This document shows, piece after piece, positions 53,095-61,584 of a stretch of 64,000 bases of DNA. Origin of the DNA: CBDDFN01 sp965227065 (GTDB taxonomy: Bacteria > Pseudomonadota > Alphaproteobacteria > SPJN01); NCBI GenBank assembly GCA_965227065.1, contig CBDDFN010000017.1, positions 25,209 through 89,208 of the forward strand. The letters run 5' to 3'. Both the position numbers and the translations under genes were made by a program. Under the pieces are notes generated by a model. That model searched no databases, was not told the origin of the DNA, and saw nothing but the letters and a program-made list of their open reading frames with translations. How positions within the stretch are numbered: position 1 is the stretch's first letter; every line of letters starts with the position of its first letter.

Positions 53095-53272
53095 GAGCCA
53101 AGGCCTTGGTGGTCACTTTCCTGTCTCCGTCAGGATGGTCATCATCACCCCGAACTCCCTTACAGGGTTCAAGGCAATGGTTCCGTGTGGAGGTCAGGCT
53201 TTCGGGCGTGATGCTCCTCCCTCACTCCAGACATCCCACTTTGGGCGGCTCTTTGAGCCGCCCTTTCTTTTT
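53095..53272 (+). ncRNA. Candidate FNR-controlled small RNA
   Basis: The 342-bp gap between DUF2236 and the GST gene has no convincing protein frame but begins with an FNR box and ends in a strong terminator. Inside are a 12-bp palindrome CCAAGGCCTTGG, a TCCTG/CAGGA hairpin (loop TCTCCGT), a GAACTCC/GGGTTC hairpin, and GTGA/TCAC around TGCTCCTCCC (53208-53225). A CCUCC-rich loop is a known anti-Shine-Dalgarno mark of alphaproteobacterial trans-acting RNAs. The 5' end is estimated. It could instead be a long mpaB 3' end or a GST leader. Confidence 0.5.
53243..53272 (+). terminator. Strong intrinsic terminator
   Basis: GGGCGGCTC and GAGCCGCCC form a perfect 9-bp stem with a TTT loop, followed by TTTCTTTTT. 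Confidence 0.95.
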
Positions 53273-53318
53273 GTGCGCGATTTGGCATAGTCCCCAGAAG
53301 CGGTATGAGGGATTTGCG

Positions 53319-54101
53319 ATGCACTATATTTCGGTGGACGAGGCGAAAAACCGCCCCGGGTTGAAGATCGCAGTGGTTCAGGGCATGCCAAGCCCGTGGG
53401 GCGAAAGCGTCAAGGCGATCTGCGCGCTGAAAGACCTTGAATTCGCAGCCATCGCGCAATCACCGCGTCAGGCCAATGCCGAGCTTGTCGCCTGGACGGG
53501 CCATCGCAATGCCCCGGTTGTGATTTACGACAACGAAGACCCGCGCACCGGCTGGGCCGAAATTCTGTTCTTGCTGGAACGTCTGGCGCCTGAACCCCGC
53601 CTCATCCCCGCCGATGCAGCCGACCGGGCCTTGATGTTTGGCTTGTCCCACGAAATTGCCGGAGAGGACGGGCTTGGCTGGAACCGGCGTTTGAGCCTGG
53701 TGGCCGCGTCCATGGCATCGGGCAAGCCGCCCATGCAGGCCGACCCCCAAGCCGCGGAAGAATTTGTCCAGCTTTACGGCGTCAACCGGGGGGCGATTGA
53801 CCGCGCCGATGCCCGCACCGCCGATATTCTCACCATGTTGTCGGACCGGCTGGAAAGTCAGCAATCAAACGGCTCGGATTATTTTATCGGCAACAGTTTG
53901 AGCGCGGCGGATGTCTATTTCTGCTATTTCAGCCAGCTGCTCGCGCCCCTGGCTCAGGAGCATTGTCCGCTGAAAGACACGGACCGGCCGCGTTTTGAAA
54001 GCAGGCCGCCTTTGACCGACGCGGCGCTGACGCCTGCGCTGATTGCCCATCGCGACCGGATTTTTCACCAGTTCCTGCCCTTGCCGATGGATTTTTCTTA
54101 A
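53319..54101 (+). CDS. Glutathione S-transferase-like protein
   Basis: From the ATG at 53319 the 260-residue protein has a thioredoxin-like N-terminal part (GLKIAVVQGMPSPWGESVKAICALKDLEF, GHRNAPVVIYDNEDPRTGWAEILFLLERLAP) and an all-helical C-terminal part with IGNSLSAADVYFCYFSQLLAPL, like GST C-domains. The catalytic residue is not clear. Glutathione use is therefore likely but not proven. It is separated from the small-RNA terminator by 46 bp and interlocks stops with fnr by 4 bp. Confidence 0.8.
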   Translation: MHYISVDEAKNRPGLKIAVVQGMPSPWGESVKAICALKDLEFAAIAQSPRQANAELVAWTGHRNAPVVIYDNEDPRTGWAEILFLLERLAPEPRLIPADAADRALMFGLSHEIAGEDGLGWNRRLSLVAASMASGKPPMQADPQAAEEFVQLYGVNRGAIDRADARTADILTMLSDRLESQQSNGSDYFIGNSLSAADVYFCYFSQLLAPLAQEHCPLKDTDRPRFESRPPLTDAALTPALIAHRDRIFHQFLPLPMDFS

Positions 54102-54862
54102 CCCAGGCCCGCGGCCATATCGTCAAGCGCTTCGGCATCAGACAGCCGGATCGTGTGATCATTCTCCAAAACGATCAGGCCTTCCTTGCGGAATTTGGTG
54201 ATGGTGCGGCTGACGGTTTCGGTGGTCAGGCCAAGATAGTCGGCCATGTCCGCCCTGCTCATCGGAACGCGGATAAGATCTTCGCTGTCTTCGACGCGCG
54301 CGCCTTTCTCGAACAGCATCAATAAAAAGCTTGCGACTTTTTCGCTGGCGGTCTTGCGGCCCAGAAGCAGCATTTGGGAATGGGCGGCCGCCAATTCCGA
54401 TGAGGCGTCCGACAACAGCCGGTGTTCAAGCTTGGGAAAGTGGTCCAGAACACTCATAAAGCGGGGCTTTTGAAACCGGCATATCCGGGTTTTGCCCAGC
54501 GCTTCGGCGGAAAACGCAAAGTTCTCGCCATGGGCGAGACCCAGAAAGTCACCGGGAAACAGAAAACCGGTGATCTGGCACCGCCCATCGGGCAACAATT
54601 TTGATGTCTTCACCGCACCGCCAGTAACCGTATAGACGTGATCGGCAACATCGCCTTCTTCAAAAATGATCGCGCCGCCATCAACATTCATGTCGGTGAC
54701 GATAGAGGCCAGTTGCTCGATCTCTTCAGCTTCCAGAACCGCGCAAACCGCCAATGAGCGAACAGGGCAGCTGTCGCAGCGTGCCAGCTGCTTGGCAAGA
54801 CGCGGGTCGGTGGAGCAATCGACACCGCACGCGGATGAAGGAAGATCGGCCATAATACTCAT
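54098..54862 (-). CDS. fnr: FNR-type oxygen-sensing regulator (FnrL-like)
   Basis: The protein has the [4Fe-4S] cluster Cys set C-x2-C-x7-C (CDSCPVRSLAVC at 29-40) and Cys12/Cys16 nearby, a cyclic-nucleotide-type beta-roll, a fourth Cys in GRCQITGFLFPGD, and the Crp/Fnr helix-turn-helix MADYLGLTTETVSRTITKFRKEG (E..SR recognition helix). That helix should read TTGAT-N4-ATCAA, the box found four times around it. In low oxygen the cluster holds the dimer active. An FNR box at 54973 lies in its promoter, so self-regulation is likely. ATG at 54862 chosen; 54853 is also possible. Confidence 0.94.
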   Translation of the reverse strand: MSIMADLPSSACGVDCSTDPRLAKQLARCDSCPVRSLAVCAVLEAEEIEQLASIVTDMNVDGGAIIFEEGDVADHVYTVTGGAVKTSKLLPDGRCQITGFLFPGDFLGLAHGENFAFSAEALGKTRICRFQKPRFMSVLDHFPKLEHRLLSDASSELAAAHSQMLLLGRKTASEKVASFLLMLFEKGARVEDSEDLIRVPMSRADMADYLGLTTETVSRTITKFRKEGLIVLENDHTIRLSDAEALDDMAAGLG

Positions 54863-54972
54863 CACTTGTCGCTAAACCCGTCAAAATCATGCGGGATGCC
54901 ATGGGGCGCATGCAAGCCTCATTTTGACGCGGATTATTTCAAAATGCGCTTAGACATTGGTCGTAATCCGGC

Positions 54973-54986
54973 TTGATCTCGATCAA
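54973..54986. promoter_or_regulatory. FNR box between fnr and the kinase gene
   Basis: TTGATCTCGATCAA is a perfect box. For the plus-strand kinase a CATAGT -10 lies at 55009-55014 at class II distance. For fnr (start 54862) the same box could activate or repress. Confidence 0.82.
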
Positions 54987-55049
54987 TGCAGGCCCTTTTG
55001 TGATTCCTCATAGTCAGGGCATCGCAACGTGATCCCGGTGGAGTGGTTG

Positions 55050-56684
55050 ATGGATCAGATCGTGCCGCGCGCGCAAAGACAGGCCCCAAATGCAGCGAAT
55101 GAGGTATCTCAGACCGACTGTCTTGCCGCGTTGAGCCAGGCGACAGCCTATAAGGAACAGGGCACGGACATTCAACGGATCGACACCCATTGTTCCGCCG
55201 TGTTTTTGGTGGGGGACCGCGCCTATAAACTCAAGCGCGCGATCAAGACCTCTTATCTTGATTATTCCACCCTGGAATTGCGCCACCGCGCCTGTGTGCG
55301 GGAAGTCATGCTCAACCGGCGGACCGCGCCCGCGCTCTATCTCGGAGTGGCCCCCCTCACCCGTGACCCCAAGCGAGGCTTGATCCTTGAAGGCGACGGA
55401 CCGGTTGTGGAATGGCTGGTGGTCATGAAACGGTTTGACCCCGCCCTTGGTTTTGATCATCTCGCCGCGCGCGGTGACCTCACCCCGGCAATGGTGATTG
55501 GCGCCACCGACCAGGCGCTTACCCTGCACGCAACGGCCCGGCGCATGGGTGATGGCGACAATCATGGCGGCGGTGCCTTTGGCTTTGCCGCCAATATGTT
55601 TGATACAATTGAAGAGCTCAAAACCGCCAAGGGCTGTGTCACCATCCCCCAGCTGGGCCGCCTGGGCGTCAGCCTGTCAGCCCATATGACCCACTATGCC
55701 GAACGGCTGAACCGCCGGCTGGATGAGGGCAAAGTACTGCATGGCCATGGCGATCTGCATCTGGGCAATATCGCGCTGATTGACGGCCAGCCGACCCTGT
55801 TTGACTGTATTGAATTTGATGACCGGATCGGTGCGATCGATCAGGGCTATGAATTCGCCTTTCTGTGGATGGACCTGGACCGGCTGGGTCTGCGCGATCT
55901 CGCCTGGGCAAGCTTTCACCGCTATCTCGAACAAACCGGCGATTATGAAATCGCCCATCTGCTGCCGCTGTTTTTATCCACCCGCGCGCTTGTCCGCGCC
56001 AAGACCGGCGCGGCGGCCGCCAGGCTTGAAGGCGAGCTTGCCGCCATCACCCATCAACGCGACCGCGCCCATGCCTATGCCGATGCCGCCGAACATTATC
56101 TTGACCCTGAACGGCCGCAACTGATCGCGGTGGGCGGCCTGTCGGGCACCGGCAAAAGCACGGCCGCGCGCGCCATTGCGCCCGATATCGGTGTGACGCC
56201 GGGGGCCGTCGTCTTGCGAACCGATTGTATCCGCAAGCAGATGTTTGACACTTCGCCCGATTTGCCCCTGCCGCAATCGGCCTATACCGCTGCGGTCACG
56301 CGCAAGGTTTACGAACGTATGGGACTTATCGCCGAAGGGCTTCTTGAGGCGGGCCACTCGGTCATTCTGGACGCGGTCTTTGCCCGTCCCGCAGAGCGCA
56401 GTGCCGTGGAGCAGATTGCGGCACGCGGCGGGGCGGACTTTTCTGGACTGTGGCTGACCGCACCGCTTGAGGTTCGGCTTGAACGTGTCTGCGGCCGCTC
56501 CGGCGATGCATCGGACGCAGACGCCTCCATTGTGCGCGAACAAGACCTTTACCGCATCGGCGCGCTTGACTGGACACAGATCGATGCCACCGGCGGCCAA
56601 TGCGACACGGCGTCCCGCATGGCTGATGCCCTGGCTGAAAATAGCCGGAAACGGCTCAACGCCGCACACGCTGCGACCGAATGA
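55050..56684 (+). CDS. Bifunctional aminoglycoside phosphotransferase-like / P-loop kinase
   Basis: The N-terminal two thirds are an APH-like kinase fold with VLHGHGDLHLGNIALIDG (His233-x-Asp235, Asn240) and FDCIEFDDRIGAIDQGYEFAF. The C-terminal third is an AAA/gluconate-kinase-like P-loop domain with VGGLSGTGKST (362-370) and VILDAVFARPAERSAVEQ. Similar fused proteins occur in hypoxia or dormancy regulons (for example Rv2004c of M. tuberculosis). Its substrate is unknown; sugars or small metabolites are likelier than drugs. The ATG at 55050 follows GGTGGAG and lies about 29 bases after the predicted start site; a GTG at 55029 is also open. Confidence 0.87.
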   Translation: MDQIVPRAQRQAPNAANEVSQTDCLAALSQATAYKEQGTDIQRIDTHCSAVFLVGDRAYKLKRAIKTSYLDYSTLELRHRACVREVMLNRRTAPALYLGVAPLTRDPKRGLILEGDGPVVEWLVVMKRFDPALGFDHLAARGDLTPAMVIGATDQALTLHATARRMGDGDNHGGGAFGFAANMFDTIEELKTAKGCVTIPQLGRLGVSLSAHMTHYAERLNRRLDEGKVLHGHGDLHLGNIALIDGQPTLFDCIEFDDRIGAIDQGYEFAFLWMDLDRLGLRDLAWASFHRYLEQTGDYEIAHLLPLFLSTRALVRAKTGAAAARLEGELAAITHQRDRAHAYADAAEHYLDPERPQLIAVGGLSGTGKSTAARAIAPDIGVTPGAVVLRTDCIRKQMFDTSPDLPLPQSAYTAAVTRKVYERMGLIAEGLLEAGHSVILDAVFARPAERSAVEQIAARGGADFSGLWLTAPLEVRLERVCGRSGDASDADASIVREQDLYRIGALDWTQIDATGGQCDTASRMADALAENSRKRLNAAHAATE

Positions 56685-56706
56685 GCCAACATTCCCTCGC
56701 CTCGTC

Positions 56707-56748
56707 TTGATTCAGATCAACGTGTGATTCCCGTCCATCTCCTAGAAA
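56707..56748 (+). promoter_or_regulatory. FNR box and -10 of ccoNOQP
   Basis: TTGATTCAGATCAA (56707-56720) is a perfect box; TAGAAA at 56743-56748 is a good -10, giving a start near 56755 with the box at -41.5. The ATG at 56755 would then be leaderless, so the ccoN start at 56800 is favoured. Confidence 0.85.
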
Positions 56749-56799
56749 TCGTCTATGCCGCAAAAAGCGGTTCACAGTCGAAGAAGAGGGACCGGGTCC

Positions 56800-58287
56800 A
56801 TGACGGATATGGCCATCACACATCAGGGGCTGGACGATGCGGGTTCACCGGCAACTTATGCCGATGCACAAGTGCGCGTTCTTTCCCTGGCCACAATTTT
56901 CTGGGGCGTCGCAGCTTTTTTGGTGGGGCTCATCATTGCACTGCAACTGGCGTTCCCTGCGCTCAATTTTGATTTGCCGTGGTTGAGCTTTGGCCGTTTG
57001 CGGCCGCTGCACACCTCTGCGGCGATCTTTGCTTTTGGCGGCAATGCATTGCTGGCAACAAGCTTTTATGTCGTCCAGCGCACCTGCCGGGCCCGGCTTT
57101 ACGGTGCCGATACGCTGGGCTGGTTTGTCGTATGGGGCTATCAGGCCTTTATCGCCATGGCGGGCATCGGCTACCTCTTCGGCATCACGCAAGGCCGCGA
57201 ATATGCCGAACCGGAATGGTATGCCGATCTGTGGCTGACCATTGTGTGGGTCGCCTATCTGATCGTTTTCGCAGGCACCATCTTCAAGCGCAAAGAACCC
57301 CATATCTATGTGGCGAACTGGTTCTACCTCGCCTTCATTCTGACGATTGCGATGCTGCACATCGTCAACAATCTGGCGGTTCCCGTCGCAATCAACGGCA
57401 TCAAGAGCTACTCGCTGTTCGCCGGGGTGCAGGATGCGCTGACCCAATGGTGGTATGGCCACAATGCGGTCGGCTTCTTCCTCACCGCAGGCTTTCTGGG
57501 CATGATGTATTACTTCATTCCCAAGCGCGCAGAACGGCCGGTCTATTCGTACCGCCTGTCGATCATTCACTTCTGGGCCCTGATCTTCCTGTACATCTGG
57601 GCAGGTCCGCACCATCTGCACTACACCGCGCTTCCCGACTGGGCGCAGTCGCTGGGCATGGTGTTCTCCATCATGCTGTGGATGCCCAGCTGGGGCGGCA
57701 TGATCAACGGTCTGATGACCCTGTCGGGTGCCTGGCACAAAATCCGTACCGATCCTGTCATCCGCTTCCTGGTGACTTCGGTGGGCTTTTACGGCATGTC
57801 GACCTTTGAAGGCCCGGTCATGTCAATCAAGCCGGTCAATGCCCTGTCGCACTACACAGACTGGACCATTGGCCATGTGCATTCAGGTGCGCTTGGCTGG
57901 GTGGCGTTCGTCTCCTTCGGCGCGATGTATCACCTGATCCCGCGCCTGTGGGGCAAACGCGAAGTCTACTCACTCAAACTTGTCAGCTACCATTTCTGGA
58001 TCTCGACGCTGGGCATCGTCCTCTACATCTCCGCGATGTGGGTGTCGGGCATCATGCAGGGTCTGATGTGGCGGACATATGATGCGCTCGGCTTCCTCGA
58101 ATATTCCTTCGTCGAGACGGTCGAGGCGATGCATCCCTTCTATGTGATCCGCGCAGCCGGCGGGGCCCTGTTCCTCATCGGCGCACTGATCATGGTTTAC
58201 AATCTGTGGCGGACCATCACCGGCCCCGCCGAGGCAATGGACGAAGCGCAAACCTCCGACATGCGCGCCGCCATTGCCGCCGAATAG
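56800..58287 (+). CDS. ccoN: cbb3-type cytochrome c oxidase subunit I
   Basis: A 495-residue polytopic protein with the heme-copper oxidase pattern: RLRPLHTSAAIFAFGG (low-spin heme His), TQWWYGHNAVGFFLTAGFL (Cu-B His), HFWALIFLYIWAGPHHLHYTA, and WTIGHVHSGALGWVAFVSFG (heme His pair). It reduces oxygen to water with high affinity and pumps protons in the inner membrane. It starts the ccoNOQP-GHI operon under an FNR box, typical of microaerobic control. The ATG at 56800 follows GAGGGACC. Confidence 0.98.
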   Translation: MTDMAITHQGLDDAGSPATYADAQVRVLSLATIFWGVAAFLVGLIIALQLAFPALNFDLPWLSFGRLRPLHTSAAIFAFGGNALLATSFYVVQRTCRARLYGADTLGWFVVWGYQAFIAMAGIGYLFGITQGREYAEPEWYADLWLTIVWVAYLIVFAGTIFKRKEPHIYVANWFYLAFILTIAMLHIVNNLAVPVAINGIKSYSLFAGVQDALTQWWYGHNAVGFFLTAGFLGMMYYFIPKRAERPVYSYRLSIIHFWALIFLYIWAGPHHLHYTALPDWAQSLGMVFSIMLWMPSWGGMINGLMTLSGAWHKIRTDPVIRFLVTSVGFYGMSTFEGPVMSIKPVNALSHYTDWTIGHVHSGALGWVAFVSFGAMYHLIPRLWGKREVYSLKLVSYHFWISTLGIVLYISAMWVSGIMQGLMWRTYDALGFLEYSFVETVEAMHPFYVIRAAGGALFLIGALIMVYNLWRTITGPAEAMDEAQTSDMRAAIAAE

Positions 58288-58298
58288 GGGTGAGATCC

Positions 58299-59051
58299 AT
58301 GACTGATACAGCACATAACGAACCCAAACGCGGCTTCCACGACAAGATTGAGCGCAACCTGCCGCTCATGGCCGTGCTCACCCTGATCACGGTCGCCATT
58401 GGCGGGCTGGTCGAAATCGTGCCGCTCTACACGATCGACACGACCATCGAACGGGTGGAGGGCGTGCGTCCCTACACCCCGCTCGAGCTGGTGGGCCGCA
58501 ACATCTATATCCGGGAGGGTTGCTACACCTGTCATTCCCAGCAGATCCGCCCCTTCCGCGATGAGGTGGAGCGTTACGGTCACTACTCGCTTGCAGCTGA
58601 GAGCATGTATGACCATCCCTTCCAGTGGGGGTCAAAGCGCACGGGGCCTGACCTTGCGCGGGTCGGCGGCAAATATTCCAACCAATGGCATGCCGCCCAT
58701 ATGATCAATCCGCGCGAAGTGGTGCCTGAATCGATCATGCCCGGCTACGCCTTCCTGTCACGCAAATCGCTCGACATGCACGACATCGCCGATCACCTCA
58801 AAGCCAATCGCGCCGTCGGCGTTCCCTACAGCGATAAGATGATAGAGAACGCCATGGTCGACATGAAGACCCAGGCGCTCAAGGACGGTGACTGGGATGA
58901 CCTGCTGGCGCGCTATCCCAACGCGGCCACCGGCGACATGGATGGCCAGCCCGACAAGCTGACCGAACTCGATGCGCTGATCGCCTATCTGCAAATTCTG
59001 GGCCGCATGGTCGACTTCGACAAAGTCGATCCCAGCGATCTCAAGCAATAG
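58299..59051 (+). CDS. ccoO: cbb3 oxidase subunit II (monoheme cytochrome c)
   Basis: The start MTDTAHNEPKRGF at 58299 follows GGGGTGAGATCC. One transmembrane anchor (LMAVLTLITVAIGGLVEIVPLY) precedes the heme site EGCYTCHSQQIRPF (Cys75, Cys78, His79) and WGSKRTGPDLARVGGKYSNQWHAAHM. It carries electrons from CcoP to the catalytic subunit. It begins 11 bp after ccoN. Confidence 0.97.
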   Translation: MTDTAHNEPKRGFHDKIERNLPLMAVLTLITVAIGGLVEIVPLYTIDTTIERVEGVRPYTPLELVGRNIYIREGCYTCHSQQIRPFRDEVERYGHYSLAAESMYDHPFQWGSKRTGPDLARVGGKYSNQWHAAHMINPREVVPESIMPGYAFLSRKSLDMHDIADHLKANRAVGVPYSDKMIENAMVDMKTQALKDGDWDDLLARYPNAATGDMDGQPDKLTELDALIAYLQILGRMVDFDKVDPSDLKQ

Positions 59052-59061
59052 GAGATGTGTG

Positions 59062-59253
59062 ATGGAACAGCTTTTGGACCATGTCTCAACTTTCAAACAG
59101 CTTTGGGTGGTCTGGCTGATGGGCCTTTTCCTGATCATCGCCGTCCGGGCCTTGTGGCCCGGCCGGCGCGAGGAAATGAACCACTACGCCAACATCCCGC
59201 TTGATGACGACAAACCGCTTGAAGAGCTTAAGGACAACCGTCATGCCCACTAA
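59062..59253 (+). CDS. ccoQ: cbb3 oxidase subunit CcoQ
   Basis: A 63-residue single-pass protein (FKQLWVVWLMGLFLIIAVRALWPGRREEM, then a polar tail) in the CcoQ position. It stabilises the oxidase complex. The ATG at 59062 follows GGAGATGTG. Its end overlaps ccoP by 11 bp. Confidence 0.92.
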   Translation: MEQLLDHVSTFKQLWVVWLMGLFLIIAVRALWPGRREEMNHYANIPLDDDKPLEELKDNRHAH

Positions 59254-60133
59254 AATTGAAAAGGACGCCGTGTCCGGCACCAACACAACGGGCCACGAAT
59301 GGGACGGCATCAAGGAACTCAACACGCCGCTACCCTCCTGGTGGGTCTGGGTGTTTGTCGCAACCGTGGTGTGGAGCCTGGTCTATGTTGTGCTCTATCC
59401 CGCCATTCCGCTGGGCGAAAGCGCCACACGCGGTGTCTTCGGCTATGATAGCCGCGAAGAAGTCGCCGACGTGATGGACGGAATTGCGGCTGAACGCGCA
59501 GAAGTCATCGACAAGATCAGCGCGCTCAGCCATGACGAAATCGTCGCCGATCCTGATTTGGCAAGCTTTGCCATTCGCGGCGGGGAAGCCGCCTTCGCCG
59601 ACAATTGCGCACCCTGTCATGCCCCCGGTGGCGCCGGCCGGCCGGGCTATCCCGCGCTGGCTGACGATGCCTGGCTGTGGGGCGGCACCCATGATGCGAT
59701 TGAATATACAATCCGCTATGGCGTGCGGTCGGGCCATGATGAGGAGCGGTATTCCGAGATGCCGGGCTTCGCCGAAATGATCGATGTGCATGAGCGTGAA
59801 AGCCTCGCCCACTATGTCGCCAGCCTGTCCAACACGATTGAGTTTGACGCCGGCAAGGCCGCCCACGGAGCGCCGGTCTATGCCGAACAATGCGCCAGCT
59901 GCCATGGCGATGCGGGCGAAGGCGGCCGCGATTTCGGAGCCCCGCGCCTGAATGATGCGGTCTGGCTTTATGGCGGTTCGCTGGCGCTGATCGCCAAGCA
60001 GATCGCAGCGCCGCAACATGGTGTCATGCCCGCCTGGGAGGGACGGCTTGATGATGCCACGATCAAAATGTTGAGCATCTATGTTCATACGCTGGGGGGC
60101 GGTGAACTGACAGAGACAGGAGCACTCCAGTGA
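59243..60133 (+). CDS. ccoP: cbb3 oxidase subunit III (diheme cytochrome c)
   Basis: The 296-residue protein has one membrane segment (WVWVFVATVVWSLVYVVLYPA) and two heme-c sites, NCAPCHAPG (Cys122-His126) and QCASCHGDAG (Cys217-His221), each followed by a Met-ligand region. It feeds electrons from soluble cytochromes to CcoO. The start inside ccoQ (MPTKIEKDAV) follows GGACAACC. The next gene starts within its stop. Confidence 0.96.
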   Translation: MPTKIEKDAVSGTNTTGHEWDGIKELNTPLPSWWVWVFVATVVWSLVYVVLYPAIPLGESATRGVFGYDSREEVADVMDGIAAERAEVIDKISALSHDEIVADPDLASFAIRGGEAAFADNCAPCHAPGGAGRPGYPALADDAWLWGGTHDAIEYTIRYGVRSGHDEERYSEMPGFAEMIDVHERESLAHYVASLSNTIEFDAGKAAHGAPVYAEQCASCHGDAGEGGRDFGAPRLNDAVWLYGGSLALIAKQIAAPQHGVMPAWEGRLDDATIKMLSIYVHTLGGGELTETGALQ

Positions 60134-61584
60134 CCGACCTCCCCCACGCGCCGTCCCAGTCAGAGACTGAGAACCGGCTCTATGCTGATCGCATCAAAGT
60201 CTATCCCCGGAAGGTCAAAGGCACCTTCCGGCGGATCAAATGGATCATGCTGGGGCTTGTGCTCACGCTGTATTACGGCCTGCCCTTTGTGCGCTTTGAC
60301 CGCGGGGCGGGTTTGCCCGACCAGGCCATTCTGATCGATATGGAGGCAAGGCGGGCCTATTTCTTCTGGATCGAAATCTGGCCGCAAGAGGTCTACATCC
60401 TGACAGGGGTTTTGATCTTTGCCGCCGTGGCCCTGTTCTTCGTCACCTCGATTGCCGGTCGGCTATGGTGCGCCTATGCCTGCCCGCAAACCGTGTGGAC
60501 CGACTTGTTCATGTGGATTGAACGGCTGATCGAAGGCGATGCGCCTGAGCGCCGCAAACGCGATCAAGGCCCGTTGACCGCCGATAAAGCCTTACGCAAA
60601 ACCGCCACCCACACCGCCTGGCTTGCCATCTCCGTCATGACCGGCGGGGCCTGGATCCTTTATTTCCAGAATGCCCCCACCGCCATCCCCGAAGTGCTCG
60701 GCGGTCACGCCGCCATGGGCACCTATTTCTTTATCGGCCTGTTCACAGCCACCACCTATTTGCTGGGCGGGTGGGCACGCGAGCAGGTGTGCACCTATAT
60801 GTGTCCCTGGCCGCGCTTCCAGTCAGCCATGTTCGATGAAGACACGCTGGTCGTCACTTATCAGGGCTGGCGAGGTGAGCCCCGTTCGCGCCACCACAAA
60901 AAGGCGCTGGCAAAGGGTGACCCGGTCGGCGACTGTGTCGATTGCGGCCTGTGCGTTCAGGTCTGCCCCACCGGCATCGATATTCGCGACGGTGTGCAGC
61001 TTGAATGTATTGGCTGTGGCCTGTGCGTTGATGCCTGCAACACGGTGATGGAAAAGCTCGGCGCACCACGCGATCTGATCCGCCATGACACCGAACGCAA
61101 TATGCGCAATCGCGAGATGGGCATTCAAAGCAAATACCGGCTGATCCGCCCGCGCACGCTGATCTATGCTACCATGTTGGCCGTTGTCGGCCTTGGCCTG
61201 CTGACCGCGCTGTTGAGCCGGGCTGACACAGACATCAATCTGATCCATGACCGCAACCCGCTTTATCAGCGTCTGTCGGATGGCTCGATCCGCAATGGCT
61301 TCACGCTCAAAGTTCTCAACAAGACCCACACGCCGCAACAATATGAAATTGCGTTGACCGGTATTGCGGGACTGACCCTGCGTGATGGCCGCACTGTGGG
61401 TGCCGCCTGGGAAGACAGCCTGATTGTGGAAGCCACACCCAATGGTGTAACCCCCATCCGCTTCTTTGCCCATGCGCCGCAAAAAGCGCTGCGGGGTGAT
61501 CACACCACCATGACCATCGCGGTGACCAATCTCGACACCGGTATCCGCACCGAAGAAGAAACCGTGTTCAGGGGGCCGAAATGA
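60130..61584 (+). CDS. ccoG: Cytochrome oxidase accessory protein (polyferredoxin)
   Basis: A 484-residue membrane protein with ferredoxin-type sites CVDCGLCVQVCPTGIDI and CIGCGLCVDACNTVM, and Cys pairs in CAYACPQTVW and CTYMCPWPRF among its helices. CcoG (FixG) reduces copper for delivery to the oxidase. The start is a GTG at 60130 overlapping the ccoP stop. It overlaps ccoH by ATGA. Confidence 0.96.
   Translation: MTDLPHAPSQSETENRLYADRIKVYPRKVKGTFRRIKWIMLGLVLTLYYGLPFVRFDRGAGLPDQAILIDMEARRAYFFWIEIWPQEVYILTGVLIFAAVALFFVTSIAGRLWCAYACPQTVWTDLFMWIERLIEGDAPERRKRDQGPLTADKALRKTATHTAWLAISVMTGGAWILYFQNAPTAIPEVLGGHAAMGTYFFIGLFTATTYLLGGWAREQVCTYMCPWPRFQSAMFDEDTLVVTYQGWRGEPRSRHHKKALAKGDPVGDCVDCGLCVQVCPTGIDIRDGVQLECIGCGLCVDACNTVMEKLGAPRDLIRHDTERNMRNREMGIQSKYRLIRPRTLIYATMLAVVGLGLLTALLSRADTDINLIHDRNPLYQRLSDGSIRNGFTLKVLNKTHTPQQYEIALTGIAGLTLRDGRTVGAAWEDSLIVEATPNGVTPIRFFAHAPQKALRGDHTTMTIAVTNLDTGIRTEEETVFRGPK

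Noticed and set aside
53060..53290. Plus-strand frame of 76 codons in the small-RNA region
   Set aside because: It reads straight through the terminator hairpin and has no ribosome-binding site.
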